Assembly (NCBI RefSeq): GCF_015354335.1
Contig: NZ_JADKYR010000006.1
Span: forward strand, 1 to 64,000
Reading direction: 5' to 3'
From: Methylophilus sp. 13
Lineage (GTDB): Bacteria > Pseudomonadota > Gammaproteobacteria > Burkholderiales > Methylophilaceae
DNA length: 64,000 nucleotides
The number at the start of each line of letters is the position of its first letter. Positions within the stretch are counted from its first letter, which is position 1. The notes under the pieces were generated by a model, which did no database searches, was not told where the DNA came from, and saw only the letters and a program-made list of their open reading frames with translations. Made by a program: the position numbers and the translations under genes. This document shows, one piece after another, positions 8,748 through 17,505 of the stretch.

Positions 8748-9898
8748 ATCGCGGCCTTCCATGTCGCTAATCCCAAATAACTGTGCAAGTCATTGGACTG
8801 ATGTGGAATCACTTGCAGCTGGCTGGTCTGCCAGGCAGAAGCTTCTGGCCAGGCACGCACATCAATGCCAATGTCACTGAAAAACTGTGTGGCCTCGGGC
8901 GACAAGGGCTCGCCTACCAGTAATGGCACGCGCGTACGCCGCAGACCCAGCACATCCTGCAAGGGCAAAATCACCAGCCAGCGCGCCAGCGTTGCGACCA
9001 GCGGCAACCGGGCACGGGCTGCACGCAGTGCCCAACCCACCAGCCTATGCTGCCAACTGCCGGGTAAGGGCCAACGGGATTGTGTCAGCGCATACAGGCG
9101 CTGATAAGTGGTTGCCGTGCCAGCGACCAGCGTGGGGCCGAGTTCGCGCCTGTCGGTATCCCGAGTCGCCAGATTTTCTGGAAAATTCAGCGTAAAGCCT
9201 GCCAATAGCCACGGCGAAAGCAGGTATTTCGCATGACCGCTGGCGGCAAATGCACGCGCCGCCAATGCCTCTTCATGCGCAGTGAGCGCCTCTTGGCTGA
9301 TCAATTGGCGGCCATTTCTAAGCAGCTCGGCATGGCTTAATTCGCTGTACTCCAGCGCATAGGCGTCACTTAAGCGGTAAAAGCGAAAGGCGATTTCCGC
9401 AGTCTCAGCCACCGGTGAAATGTTCTGGGTCTCAGGCGTGTCCACAATCTGCGCATAAGCAACCAGCGCAGGATGCTGATAGCCCGCTAGCCCGCGCGCA
9501 TCGGCATAAATCACCAGTGTGCTATCAAGCTTCGCTGCCAGGACTTGATCCACCTGCGCCTGCGCCTCGGCAAACACAAATTTTGGCCGCAAGGTATGCA
9601 ATAAATCCAGTAACTGCGGCTGCGCAAAGGCCGGATCCAGTGGCGCCGCCACGCCGCCCAGCCAATGGGCAGCTAGCGACAACAGCAAGGCTTCTGGCCG
9701 TGGTTCACTGAGCAAGAACAAGGTATCGCCCTGGCGAAAGCCGTGTTGCTGCAAATAGTGCGCTGTGCGGGTGACGTCCTCTTGCACCGCAAGCCAGGAG
9801 GCCTGCTGCCAGAGGCCCAGCTGTTTATGCCGAATTGCAACACGATGCGGGCGCTCCAAGGCCTGCAAAGCGAGCAAGTGAGGTAAAGTCTCTGCCAT
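8744..9898 (-). CDS. Degenerate acyl-adenylate (AMP-binding) protein, probably catalytically inactive
   Basis: 384 residues that align by eye with the N-terminal part of the long (about 600+ aa) AMP-binding proteins often encoded beside HAAT transporters. N-terminal fold motifs are present (LGLWQQASWLAVQEDV, then FRQGDTLFLLSEPRPEALLLSLA). The P-loop YTSGTTGxPKG is absent, replaced by FRFYRLSDAYALEYSELSH. The YGxTE motif is absent: RAWPEAS follows GEPLSPEATQFFSDIGIDV. The whole C-terminal domain with the catalytic Lys is missing. The frame is open, and stop and start are coupled to the next ATPase gene, so it looks maintained rather than a recent pseudogene. A transporter-associated ligand-binding role is inference. 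The ATG at 9898 has AGGAAA upstream; a TTG two codons earlier is an alternative. Confidence 0.72.
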   Translation of the reverse strand: MAETLPHLLALQALERPHRVAIRHKQLGLWQQASWLAVQEDVTRTAHYLQQHGFRQGDTLFLLSEPRPEALLLSLAAHWLGGVAAPLDPAFAQPQLLDLLHTLRPKFVFAEAQAQVDQVLAAKLDSTLVIYADARGLAGYQHPALVAYAQIVDTPETQNISPVAETAEIAFRFYRLSDAYALEYSELSHAELLRNGRQLISQEALTAHEEALAARAFAASGHAKYLLSPWLLAGFTLNFPENLATRDTDRRELGPTLVAGTATTYQRLYALTQSRWPLPGSWQHRLVGWALRAARARLPLVATLARWLVILPLQDVLGLRRTRVPLLVGEPLSPEATQFFSDIGIDVRAWPEASAWQTSQLQVIPHQSNDLHSYLGLATWKAAI

Positions 9899-9921
9899 TG
9901 CCAATTTCCTGCCGGGTTGAA

Positions 9922-11010
9922 TTAAGCCGCTTTGGCCAAGGTTTTAGCTTCCAGCTCACGCACCAGTGGCAGTACTTTTTCACCAAAATAAGCGACCTCT
10001 TCCTGAAAGTGCAAAAAGCCCGCTAACACTAAATCTACGCCCACCGCCTTCAAAGCCACAATGCGCTCGGCAATTTGCTGTGGTGTACCAATCAGATTGG
10101 TTTTAAAGCCATCGTTATATTGCACCAGGTCTTCAAAGCTCGATTTCGCCCAGTTACCTTCACGCTCCGGGCTGGCAGCGCCGGCATTTTTCACTTCATG
10201 GCCAAAGGCATTTACCGCCTCAGGGTTGGCTTTATCAATGATTTCCTTCAATACCGCTTTGGCTTCTTCTTCGGTATCGCGGGCAATCACAAAGGCATTG
10301 ACCCCAATCTTGACCTGATGCTTATTGGCCGCCGCCTTGGCGCGAATATCGTCCACCTGTGCCTTGATCCCTTCCACGGTATTACCGTTGGTGAAGTACC
10401 AGTCTGAGACCGCGGCCGCATTATCACGTGCAGCACGAGAGCTGCCGCCCTGAAAAATTTCAGGATGTGGCTGCTGCAAGGGTTTAGGCTTGAGTGAGTA
10501 GTTACTAAAGCGGTAAAAATCCCCGCGGTAGGTAAAGTTATCCTGGGTCCAGATGCCCTTGAGCGCTTCAATAAACTCGCGCGAACGGCGGTAGCGCTCG
10601 TCGTGATCCAGCCAATGCTCGCCAATCGCCGTAAACTCCCCGCGGAACCAGCCGGAGACGATATTCACCGCAATCCGTCCCTGGGTGAGAATATCAATGG
10701 TCGCCAATTGTTTGGCAGCCAGCACCGGATTCCAGGGGCCAGGCAAAATGGCCGCAATCACTTTGAGTTTGGTGGTCGCCGCCAGCAAAGCATGTGAAAA
10801 AGACACCGACTCATGCTGGAACTCGGCCCCATACCCCGCTGTAAAACGGATTTGGCTCAATGCATATTCAAATCCGGCTTTTTCTGCAATTTGTGCCAGC
10901 TTGCGGTTGTAATCGATATCCCAACTGGTGCGCTGCTCAATGTTACTGACCACCAGGCCACCACTGACGTTAGGCACCCAATAGGCAAATTTAATGTTTT
11001 CTGTACTCAT
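9922..11010 (-). CDS. sfnG: FMNH2-dependent dimethyl sulfone monooxygenase
   Basis: 362-residue bacterial-luciferase-like flavin monooxygenase. SfnG converts dimethyl sulfone with FMNH2 and O2 to methanesulfinate and formaldehyde in the cytoplasm. The family pattern is clear: KFAYWVPNVSGGLV at the N-terminus, VAAKQLATIDILTQGRIAVNIVSGWF-type TIM-barrel core (split: LATIDILTQGRIAVN, SGWFRGEF), HDERYRRSREFIEAL, and the late GTPQQIAERI...GVDLVLAGFLHF. The ATG at 11010 with GGAGAG upstream is preferred to an upstream alternative. It follows msuE (28 bp), which supplies reduced flavin, and precedes the ABC transporter genes. Confidence 0.93.
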   Translation of the reverse strand: MSTENIKFAYWVPNVSGGLVVSNIEQRTSWDIDYNRKLAQIAEKAGFEYALSQIRFTAGYGAEFQHESVSFSHALLAATTKLKVIAAILPGPWNPVLAAKQLATIDILTQGRIAVNIVSGWFRGEFTAIGEHWLDHDERYRRSREFIEALKGIWTQDNFTYRGDFYRFSNYSLKPKPLQQPHPEIFQGGSSRAARDNAAAVSDWYFTNGNTVEGIKAQVDDIRAKAAANKHQVKIGVNAFVIARDTEEEAKAVLKEIIDKANPEAVNAFGHEVKNAGAASPEREGNWAKSSFEDLVQYNDGFKTNLIGTPQQIAERIVALKAVGVDLVLAGFLHFQEEVAYFGEKVLPLVRELEAKTLAKAA

Positions 11011-11037
11011 CTTTAATCTCTCCAAAAATCACTGAAT

Positions 11038-11613
11038 TTAAATGGCTAATAACTTTTCCTGGCTCAGAAGTTCGCGATGTTTGAGCAAAGGCAGGGCACG
11101 CTCTACCGCTAGATCAATGCGCGCTTTCACCGCCTCACTCTTGATTTGATAGTTTTCAAAATCCGCTTCAACCGCATATACGCCGATCGGTAAAGTGACT
11201 GCCTGGAAGAAGCTGAATAATGGGCGCAGCTCATGATCAATGATCAAGGCATGGCGCTCAGTCCCGCCGGTTGCTGCCAGCAGCACGGGCACATCAATCA
11301 ATGCTTCGAGATTGACCAGATCAAACAAATGCTTGAACAACCCTCCATAAGAGGCGCGATACACAGGCGTAGCCACCACCAGTAAATCGGCGGTTTCAAT
11401 CGCCTGGATATCTTGCTGTACGTTGACTGGTAAGGCTTTGGGATCGTAGGAAGCGACCAAGCTGCCCGCAATTTCGCTTAATTCCACCACGTGCAGATCA
11501 ATAGGGATTTGCTGTCCCAACTTCTGTGTGATCGCCTGCACCAGTGCAGCGGTTCTGGAAGGTAATTTATAGCTGCCGGAAACGGCAGTGACTTTTAATG
11601 GACGGCTCATCAT
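11038..11613 (-). CDS. msuE: NAD(P)H-dependent FMN reductase, MsuE
   Basis: 191-residue flavodoxin-fold reductase that supplies FMNH2 to the two-component sulfone/sulfonate monooxygenases. Motifs: GSYKLPSRTAAL (phosphate-binding loop, residues ~12-23), ADLLVVATPVYRASYGGLFKHLFD, and VLLAATGGTERHALIIDHELRPLFSFF, all typical of MsuE/SsuE. Two tandem ATGs are possible (11613 and 11610); the second is better spaced from AGGAG. First gene of the leftward operon and 74 bp downstream of a sigma54 promoter. Confidence 0.93.
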   Translation of the reverse strand: MMSRPLKVTAVSGSYKLPSRTAALVQAITQKLGQQIPIDLHVVELSEIAGSLVASYDPKALPVNVQQDIQAIETADLLVVATPVYRASYGGLFKHLFDLVNLEALIDVPVLLAATGGTERHALIIDHELRPLFSFFQAVTLPIGVYAVEADFENYQIKSEAVKARIDLAVERALPLLKHRELLSQEKLLAI

Positions 11614-11686
11614 GACTCCTGAAATAACAATGACGGAGGTCGTTGCTTACGATGCTTCGCAGACGACCTTGCTTGCCAGTAGTATT

Positions 11687-11702
11687 AGCAGCATCCATGC
11701 CA
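11687..11702 (-). promoter_or_regulatory. Sigma54 promoter of the msuE-sfnG-ABC operon
   Basis: Minus-strand TGGCATGGATGCTGCT, GG-N10-GC spacing exact, 74 bp before the msuE start. It matches the -24 half well and the -12 GC. Confidence 0.75.
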
Positions 11703-11785
11703 GGCAATAATATTTATACTTTTCAATAACTTAATATAAAACCTGCTTTTTAAATGGTGTTAGATTCCAGCGCTAGTTGCTGATC

Positions 11786-11807
11786 AACTGCTGCAAAAGC
11801 AGCAGTT
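11786..11807. promoter_or_regulatory. Palindromic enhancer site 1 (probable SfnR site)
   Basis: Nine-base perfect arms AACTGCTGC / GCAGCAGTT around AAAA. It lies about 85 bp upstream of the leftward -24/-12 element and about 150 bp upstream of the rightward one, a normal distance for a sigma54 enhancer. Assignment to SfnR is inference from linkage and from a similar site beside msuD. Confidence 0.65.
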
Positions 11808-11855
11808 TTGCGCGATCACGCTGCAGTTCGCTCCCACCCCACCCTCCAGTGGCTG

Positions 11856-11870
11856 CTGCTTTTAAAGCAG
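11856..11870. promoter_or_regulatory. Palindromic enhancer site 2
   Basis: CTGCTTT-T-AAAGCAG, a perfect 7-base inverted repeat preceded by another GCTGCTG and followed by a CAGCAGC half-site (11877-11883). It shares the CTGC/GCAG half-site with site 1. Confidence 0.55.
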
Positions 11871-11953
11871 TCATTCAGCAGCAAACTGTTTCTATAGAGG
11901 CGGCAGCAGAGATGGATTTTTACATTTTCTTTTAAATTCAATGCTTTATTGAT

Positions 11954-11969
11954 TGGCACACTAAATGCA
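11954..11969 (+). promoter_or_regulatory. Sigma54 promoter of sfnB
   Basis: TGGCACACTAAATGCA with exact GG-N10-GC spacing, 71 bp upstream of the sfnB ATG. Confidence 0.8.
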
Positions 11970-12039
11970 ACAGTGACTGCAGACGCATGGTGCCTGCTCG
12001 CCATGCCTTTATTGATCTCTTTTTGAATAAGGACTGACT

Positions 12040-13272
12040 ATGACTGCACAAGCAAATAAAATTGCGCATTTGCCTGTAAACCTGCCGCGACAAGCGGCAC
12101 ATTTGATTAAAAGTGACGCAGAAGCCCTGACCGTCGCCAAACAAGTGGCCAGCGAAATTGCCAAAGAAGCCGCCCTGCGCGACCAGGAACGCCGATTGCC
12201 ACGTAAAGAGCTAGACCTGTTTTCAAGCAGCGGACTGTGGGGCATTACCGTGCCGAAAGAATACGGTGGTGCCTTCGTCTCCAACAAAACCCTGGCAGAA
12301 GTGGTAGCCACCGTGGCCGAGGCGGACCCCAGTGTCGGGCAGATTCCACAGAATCATTTATATATGGTGGAAGGCTTGCGCCTGGATGGCTCAGACTTTC
12401 AGAAAAAATACTTTTTTGAGCTGGTGCTGCAAGGGGTGCGGTTTGGCAATGCGTTCTCCGAGATTGGCACCAAGAGCGTCAATGACGTGAAAACCAAGCT
12501 CACGCCCACCAATAGCGGCTACTTTTTAAACGGCAAAAAATTCTATTCGTCTGGCGCTTTGCTGGCGGACTGGGTGCCTGTAGTGGCCAAGGATGAGCAC
12601 GATAATACCGTGGTGGCATTTGTACCCGCTGGTGCAGAAGGCCTGACCATTATTGATGACTGGTCCAGCTTTGGCCAGCGCACCACGGCCAGCGGGACGA
12701 CCATCCTGGAAAATATTTTTGTGCCTAGCGAATACGTATTGCCGCACCATCTGGCGTTTGACCGCCCGACCACCATGGGGCCGATTGCGCAGATTATCCA
12801 GGCGGCGGTGGATACCGGCATCGCCCGCGCAGCGTTTAAAGATACCCTGCACTTTGTACGCAACTACACACGGCCATGGATAGACACCGATCTGGAACAC
12901 GGCTATGAAGACCCACATACCATCAAGGATATCGGTGACTTGCAGATTCGCCTGCACGCCACCGAGGCCTTGTTGGCACGCGCAGGTGAATACATAGACG
13001 AAGCGCAGCGTAACCCGAATGAGGACACCGTGGCAGAAGCCTCAATTGCGGTGGCTGAAGCCAAAGTGCTGAGTACCGAAACCGCCTTGCTGGCGGGTAG
13101 CAAGTTGTTTGAACTGGCCGGCACACGCTCAACCCTGGGCGAATACAACCTGGACCGCCACTGGCGCAATGCGCGTACCCATACGCTGCACGATCCGGTG
13201 CGCTGGAAATACCATGCCGTCGGCAACTACAGCCTGAACAAGGTCAAACCGCCGCGCCATCCTTGGATTTAA
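12040..13272 (+). CDS. sfnB: SfnB-family acyl-CoA dehydrogenase-like oxidoreductase
   Basis: 410 residues, acyl-CoA dehydrogenase fold. N-terminal helical domain to about residue 130, beta domain with GNAFSEIGTKSVNDVKTKL and SGALLADWVPVVAKDE, C-terminal helical domain ending RHWRNARTHTLHDPVRWKYHAVGNY, the end typical of the SfnB/MsuC/DszC flavin monooxygenases. SfnB is associated with sulfur acquisition from dimethyl sulfone; its exact reaction is not settled. Good AAGGA site. Divergent from msuE with shared enhancer palindromes and its own -24/-12 promoter. Followed by a terminator region shared with the convergent TonB-receptor gene. Confidence 0.88.
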   Translation: MTAQANKIAHLPVNLPRQAAHLIKSDAEALTVAKQVASEIAKEAALRDQERRLPRKELDLFSSSGLWGITVPKEYGGAFVSNKTLAEVVATVAEADPSVGQIPQNHLYMVEGLRLDGSDFQKKYFFELVLQGVRFGNAFSEIGTKSVNDVKTKLTPTNSGYFLNGKKFYSSGALLADWVPVVAKDEHDNTVVAFVPAGAEGLTIIDDWSSFGQRTTASGTTILENIFVPSEYVLPHHLAFDRPTTMGPIAQIIQAAVDTGIARAAFKDTLHFVRNYTRPWIDTDLEHGYEDPHTIKDIGDLQIRLHATEALLARAGEYIDEAQRNPNEDTVAEASIAVAEAKVLSTETALLAGSKLFELAGTRSTLGEYNLDRHWRNARTHTLHDPVRWKYHAVGNYSLNKVKPPRHPWI

Positions 13273-13334
13273 ATGGCAAGGCCATGAAGGCGCCATAAGC
13301 GATGGCGCTTTCTGCAAGTCATGCAGCATTGATT

Positions 13335-13370
13335 GAAAAAAAACAGCCTGACATGATGTCGGGCTGTTTG
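13335..13370. terminator. Terminator between sfnB and the TonB receptor gene
   Basis: On the minus strand AACAGCCCGACAT / ATGTCAGGCTGTT forms a stem with one mismatch, followed by a run of eight T. It ends the receptor transcript and may also act on sfnB, which converges. Confidence 0.8.
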
Positions 13371-13409
13371 CATTGGCTCAGGCCGTTAACCGCGCCGAAG
13401 GCGACAGGT

Positions 13410-15836
13410 TTACCAGCGGTAAGTCGCCGTTAGCATGGCACGCCGTGGTTCCCCATAGTAGCAACTGCCAGAGGCGCAATTGGCGACATATTCTTTGTTG
13501 GTCAGGTTGCGTGCATTCAATGCCAGCGTCCAGTGCGGCAGGTCATACCCGACCAAGGCATCCCATAAGGTAAATGCCGGAATCCGCTCGGATGCAGAAT
13601 CAAAATTGCCACGGGTCGAGCCGTTATAGCGCGCACCCAAGCCCACCTTGAACCCATTGTTAAAGCGGTAATCACTCCACACGGCGAGCGAGTTTTCCGG
13701 CGTGGCCAGCAAAGGCGTACCAATCAACGCAGGATTGCTGCTGGCAGTGACTTCAACCTTGGGCGTATACGTATAGGCCGTAATCAGATTCATATTTTCT
13801 ATTGGCTGCGCTTGTATTTCGATCTCCAGGCCACGCACCTGAATCTGCCCGGTCTGGCTCGGACTGCCGCTGTTGGGGTCATAACTGATAAAGTTGTTAC
13901 GCTCCAGATTAAACCAGGCAGCGGTGTAACGGTTCTTGCTACCTGGCGGCTGATAGCGTACGCCAAACTCATACTGCTTGCCGGTTTCGGGTTTAAAGCC
14001 TTTGCCTGTTTGCGTGTTGACCGTGACCGTCGGTATAAAAGACTCTGAGTAGCTGAAATAAGGGGCAATGCCATTGTCTGCCAAATAGAGCAAGCCTGCA
14101 CGGCTGGTAAACTTGTGGTCATTAAAGCGATCATTGGTGCCTGCCACACGCTCCGCGTTCTGGGTGGTGGCATCGTCGTAGCGGCCACCGAGGGTCGCAA
14201 TCCAATGCGAACCCCATTTGATCTGGTCTTGCAGATAAAAACCTGTTTGCGCCAGTTTGATGCTGCTATCCTGCACAGGGTCACCCCTCACTATGGTTTG
14301 TGCCGTATCCGGGGCCAACAAATCCAGATCTGGCGCACTGCCAGAATAGAATTGATTGCGGTCCCTGACCTTTTGGTAATCCAGACCCGCCAGCAAGGTA
14401 TGTTGCCAATCCCCCGCCTGAATCCGCCATTGCAGCTGATTATCGATGGTGAACGCTTTGATGTGATCCGGGCTACCGTTCATATCGCGGGTGATATAGC
14501 GGAAGTTGCTAGGATCCTCAGGATTAGCCAGGTTGACCTTCGTGTACCTCTTGCCGAACACCTGCCAGTAAGCCAAATCTACCTCGCTGTAGCGTGCATT
14601 CTGCCTGAAGGTCCACTGGTCGTTGAAGCTATGCTCAAACAGATAGCCGACATACCATTGCTTTTGCTCAAACCGGTTAAACTTTCTATCGCCGACAAAG
14701 GTCTTGTAAGGCAATTTTTCTCCCGATGGCGTGCGCAGCAAGGTGCCTTGCTCAGGCAAGGCACCAGCCACGATCCCGGCATCCGAGTTCATATACTGCG
14801 ACATGACCGTCAAACTGGTTTTGTCAGAAGGCAGAAAAGTGATTGACGGCGCAATAAACACCCGGTCATCCTTCATGCCTTGACGCGGCAAATCGGCGTC
14901 ACGCACCAGGCCGGTAATGCGGTACAACACGGTGCCGTCTTCATTGAGCGGCCCCGAAAAATCACCGGCGAGCTGCTCACGCGAGTAATTCCCCAATTGC
15001 ATCTGGATTTCTTTAAGCGGGGTTGCTGTTGGACGTTTGCTAACCACATTGATCAAGCCGCCTGCAGTACTTTGTCCATACAGCACCGAGGCTGGCCCGC
15101 GCAGGATTTCGAGACGCTCAATGCCATAATTTTCAATTCTGCCGGTCGCAAACGTGCCGGCATTGCGCCACGGCAAGCCATCTTGATAAAAACCGGGTGA
15201 ATACGCATCAATGCCACGCAAGGCAATCCAGTCATAGCGGGAATCCGGGCCGTAAGGCGCCACATTCACACCCGGTGTATAGGCCATGCCTTCACGCAGG
15301 CTTTGTGCGCCAATGGCCTGAATAAAATCTTTCGTCACCACCGAGACCGACTGCGGCGTTTCCATCACCGACGTATCGGTTTTGGTCCCCGTGGCTGATT
15401 GCTCGGCAATATAGCCTTTAATTGGGCTCCAGGCCGTTTCCTTATTGGCCGCGGCTGTCACTTGCACCTCGGGCAAAGTACTCGCCTTGGCCGACTGCGG
15501 GAGAATGGCATAACGGTGATCCCCGCGATGCTCAACTTCCAGACCCGAGCCTTTGAGCAAGGTGTCCAGCGCCTGCTGCACAGTAAACTTGCCATGCAAC
15601 CCTGTGCTAGTTTTACCATCTGCCAGCGCAGCATTGGCTGACAGCAGAATGCCGGCTTCAGCGGCAAATCGGCTTAATACCTGACTCAATGGTCCGGCAG
15701 GAATCTGGTATTCCTGTGCCACCGCCTCTTTTTCAGCAGCATGCAATACCGGTATGGGTGTGAGGCTGCTGATCATCAGTGTCAGTAACGCCGCCCGGAC
15801 ATGCCGCGCAAGCGGCAAAGTGTGATGCGATTTCAT
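13410..15836 (-). CDS. TonB-dependent ferric-siderophore receptor with signalling (STN) domain
   Basis: 808 residues. Signal peptide to about residue 33 (VLHA-A), an N-terminal STN/secretin-like signalling domain (~42-110: YQIPAGPLSQVLSRFAAEAGI), a plug domain (~140-260: ETPQSVSVVTKDFI, LRGIDAYSPGFYQDGLP), and a 22-stranded barrel with a terminal Trp. The STN domain identifies a transducer that signals to FecR across the outer membrane. It lies directly downstream of fecR-fecI in the same orientation, so it is the FecA/FpvA-like partner. The siderophore is not predictable from sequence. It sits between sulfur genes without obvious functional connection. Confidence 0.93.
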   Translation of the reverse strand: MKSHHTLPLARHVRAALLTLMISSLTPIPVLHAAEKEAVAQEYQIPAGPLSQVLSRFAAEAGILLSANAALADGKTSTGLHGKFTVQQALDTLLKGSGLEVEHRGDHRYAILPQSAKASTLPEVQVTAAANKETAWSPIKGYIAEQSATGTKTDTSVMETPQSVSVVTKDFIQAIGAQSLREGMAYTPGVNVAPYGPDSRYDWIALRGIDAYSPGFYQDGLPWRNAGTFATGRIENYGIERLEILRGPASVLYGQSTAGGLINVVSKRPTATPLKEIQMQLGNYSREQLAGDFSGPLNEDGTVLYRITGLVRDADLPRQGMKDDRVFIAPSITFLPSDKTSLTVMSQYMNSDAGIVAGALPEQGTLLRTPSGEKLPYKTFVGDRKFNRFEQKQWYVGYLFEHSFNDQWTFRQNARYSEVDLAYWQVFGKRYTKVNLANPEDPSNFRYITRDMNGSPDHIKAFTIDNQLQWRIQAGDWQHTLLAGLDYQKVRDRNQFYSGSAPDLDLLAPDTAQTIVRGDPVQDSSIKLAQTGFYLQDQIKWGSHWIATLGGRYDDATTQNAERVAGTNDRFNDHKFTSRAGLLYLADNGIAPYFSYSESFIPTVTVNTQTGKGFKPETGKQYEFGVRYQPPGSKNRYTAAWFNLERNNFISYDPNSGSPSQTGQIQVRGLEIEIQAQPIENMNLITAYTYTPKVEVTASSNPALIGTPLLATPENSLAVWSDYRFNNGFKVGLGARYNGSTRGNFDSASERIPAFTLWDALVGYDLPHWTLALNARNLTNKEYVANCASGSCYYGEPRRAMLTATYRW

Positions 15837-15969
15837 TCAAGCTCCCTGTTAGGTTAAAAATAACGTGTTGTTATCTCTAAACCGAAACAGCCCGTTAAAA
15901 AGGGAACCTCCAGCGCAAAAAAATACAAGACCTTCACTCGCGCCTGATATCAAGCACAATCACAGGCGC

Positions 15970-16968
15970 TCAAGAAGCAGGGAGCAATTGAATATTGCCT
16001 TGCGCGTCGGTGTGCTGGCGAATGCCCAAACTATGGGTAATTTCCTGCAGCACCAGCGGCACGTTGGCAAACGGGTATGCGCCCATCAAGCGTAAATGGG
16101 CAATATCGGGGGCCACCGATAGCCTGGTTGAATGATAGCGTGCCAGCTCGGCAATAAAGTCTTTGAGCGATTGATTGTCCGCAATCAGGATGCCACGGGT
16201 CCAGGCTTCACGGGCAGGAAGCGCGGCCTGTATTGCACCGACGCTATACTGGTCAAAGTAGGCCTGCTGACCGGCACTCAACGTGATGGCGGTGCCTTGT
16301 GATGGCGTAATCGCCACCCGCCCCTCATACACGGCGAGCAAGCTACGCGTGTCCTCCTGGCAGACGGTAAAACGCGTCCCCAGGGCAGTCAAGCGCCCAT
16401 GCTGCGTATCAACGACCAAGGGCCGCGCTTGCGGGTCATGGCCAGATTGCAGCAGTATCTCGCCGTATTCCAGCGTGATGCGCCGCAACATCCAGCCAAA
16501 GGCGACGCGCACCTGGGTGTCGGTATTGAGCCAGAGTTTGCCTTGGTCCGCCAATAGCACGCGATGCGTTCTGCCGGCTGGCGTACGGTAGGTGATGGCG
16601 CTGGCAGTGAGCGTCGTCAGCCAATCTTGCCAGGGGCTGTAGCGATGCAACAGGCTCACGCCCAAGTAAGTGACGCCCGCCAGGCCGAGCATTTTTAACG
16701 CCTGCCTGCGCCCACTAGAATGCAACAAGGCCTGATGCGAGGCCGACTTGCTTGCCACAGCATTGAGATTGGAGAAGGCGGCATTAATCGCCTCCACCTC
16801 GGCCCAGGCCCGTTGGTGGGCTGGGTGTGCAGTTAGCCACGCTTGCCAGGCCTGCCGCTCAGACGCCTCGGGGGCGTCATCACTGAGTACGGCAAACCAT
16901 TCTGCCGCTTGCTGCAGCGCCAACTGTTCTACCGGCGACATCGCCACCTTAACGGCTGATGACTTCAT
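15970..16968 (-). CDS. fecR: FecR-family anti-sigma/sigma regulator
   Basis: 332 residues. Cytoplasmic N-terminal domain with the W-x-x-W-L pattern (AAEWFAVLSDDAPEASERQAWQAWLTAHPAHQRAW), one membrane segment near residue ~95 (MLGLAGVTYLGVSLL), a periplasmic FecR domain (YRTPAGRTHRVLLADQGKLWLNTDTQ), and a C-terminal STN-like part. Relays receptor occupancy to the FecI-type sigma factor. Five bases after the fecI stop; operon with it. Confidence 0.93.
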   Translation of the reverse strand: MKSSAVKVAMSPVEQLALQQAAEWFAVLSDDAPEASERQAWQAWLTAHPAHQRAWAEVEAINAAFSNLNAVASKSASHQALLHSSGRRQALKMLGLAGVTYLGVSLLHRYSPWQDWLTTLTASAITYRTPAGRTHRVLLADQGKLWLNTDTQVRVAFGWMLRRITLEYGEILLQSGHDPQARPLVVDTQHGRLTALGTRFTVCQEDTRSLLAVYEGRVAITPSQGTAITLSAGQQAYFDQYSVGAIQAALPAREAWTRGILIADNQSLKDFIAELARYHSTRLSVAPDIAHLRLMGAYPFANVPLVLQEITHSLGIRQHTDAQGNIQLLPAS

Positions 16969-16973
16969 GAGGT

Positions 16974-17489
16974 CTATCTTTCATCTTGCCATTGCCGGCG
17001 CAACAACAAGCAATGCATCATGGCGGTTGCCATATATTTTTTGACCATGCGCTCAGAGACCGCCAGCCTGTCTGCAATTTCCTGATATTGAAAGCCGTGG
17101 ATCTGCGCCAGCAAAAATGCGGCTTTGGCCTTGGGGTTTAACCGGCTCAGCATCGCATCCACTTCCAGCAGGGCTTCGGTAATCATGGCCTGCTGTTCCT
17201 GGGAGATGCAGGCAGGCTCCTCCTGACTCAGCGCATTGAGGTAACTTTGCTCCAGGGCCTGACGTCGCCATTGGTCTATCATCAAGCCTTTGGCAATCTG
17301 CAACAGATAGATACGTGGCGTATAGACATGCTGTAACGCCTCCTGTTTTAGCAACAGTTTGACAAAGGTATCCTGGGCCAGGTCTGCAGCGTGGTGTGTA
17401 CAACCGACTTTTTTGTTCAGCCAGCAACACAACCAATGATGATGCGCCTGATACCAATGCGTGACCGGTAAATGCGAAGAGTCTGCCAT
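16974..17489 (-). CDS. fecI: ECF sigma factor, FecI family
   Basis: 171 residues with sigma region 2 (DLAQDTFVKLLL, YLLQIAKGLMIDQWRR) and region 4 (LNPKAKAAFLLAQIHGFQYQEIADRLAVSERMVKKYMATAMMHC). This matches FecI-type iron-starvation sigma factors that work with FecR and a TonB transducer. A Fur box lies 17 bp upstream of the start. Probably transcribes the receptor gene downstream. Confidence 0.94.
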   Translation of the reverse strand: MADSSHLPVTHWYQAHHHWLCCWLNKKVGCTHHAADLAQDTFVKLLLKQEALQHVYTPRIYLLQIAKGLMIDQWRRQALEQSYLNALSQEEPACISQEQQAMITEALLEVDAMLSRLNPKAKAAFLLAQIHGFQYQEIADRLAVSERMVKKYMATAMMHCLLLRRQWQDER

Positions 17490-17505
17490 GACTGCTTAAT
17501 ACATA

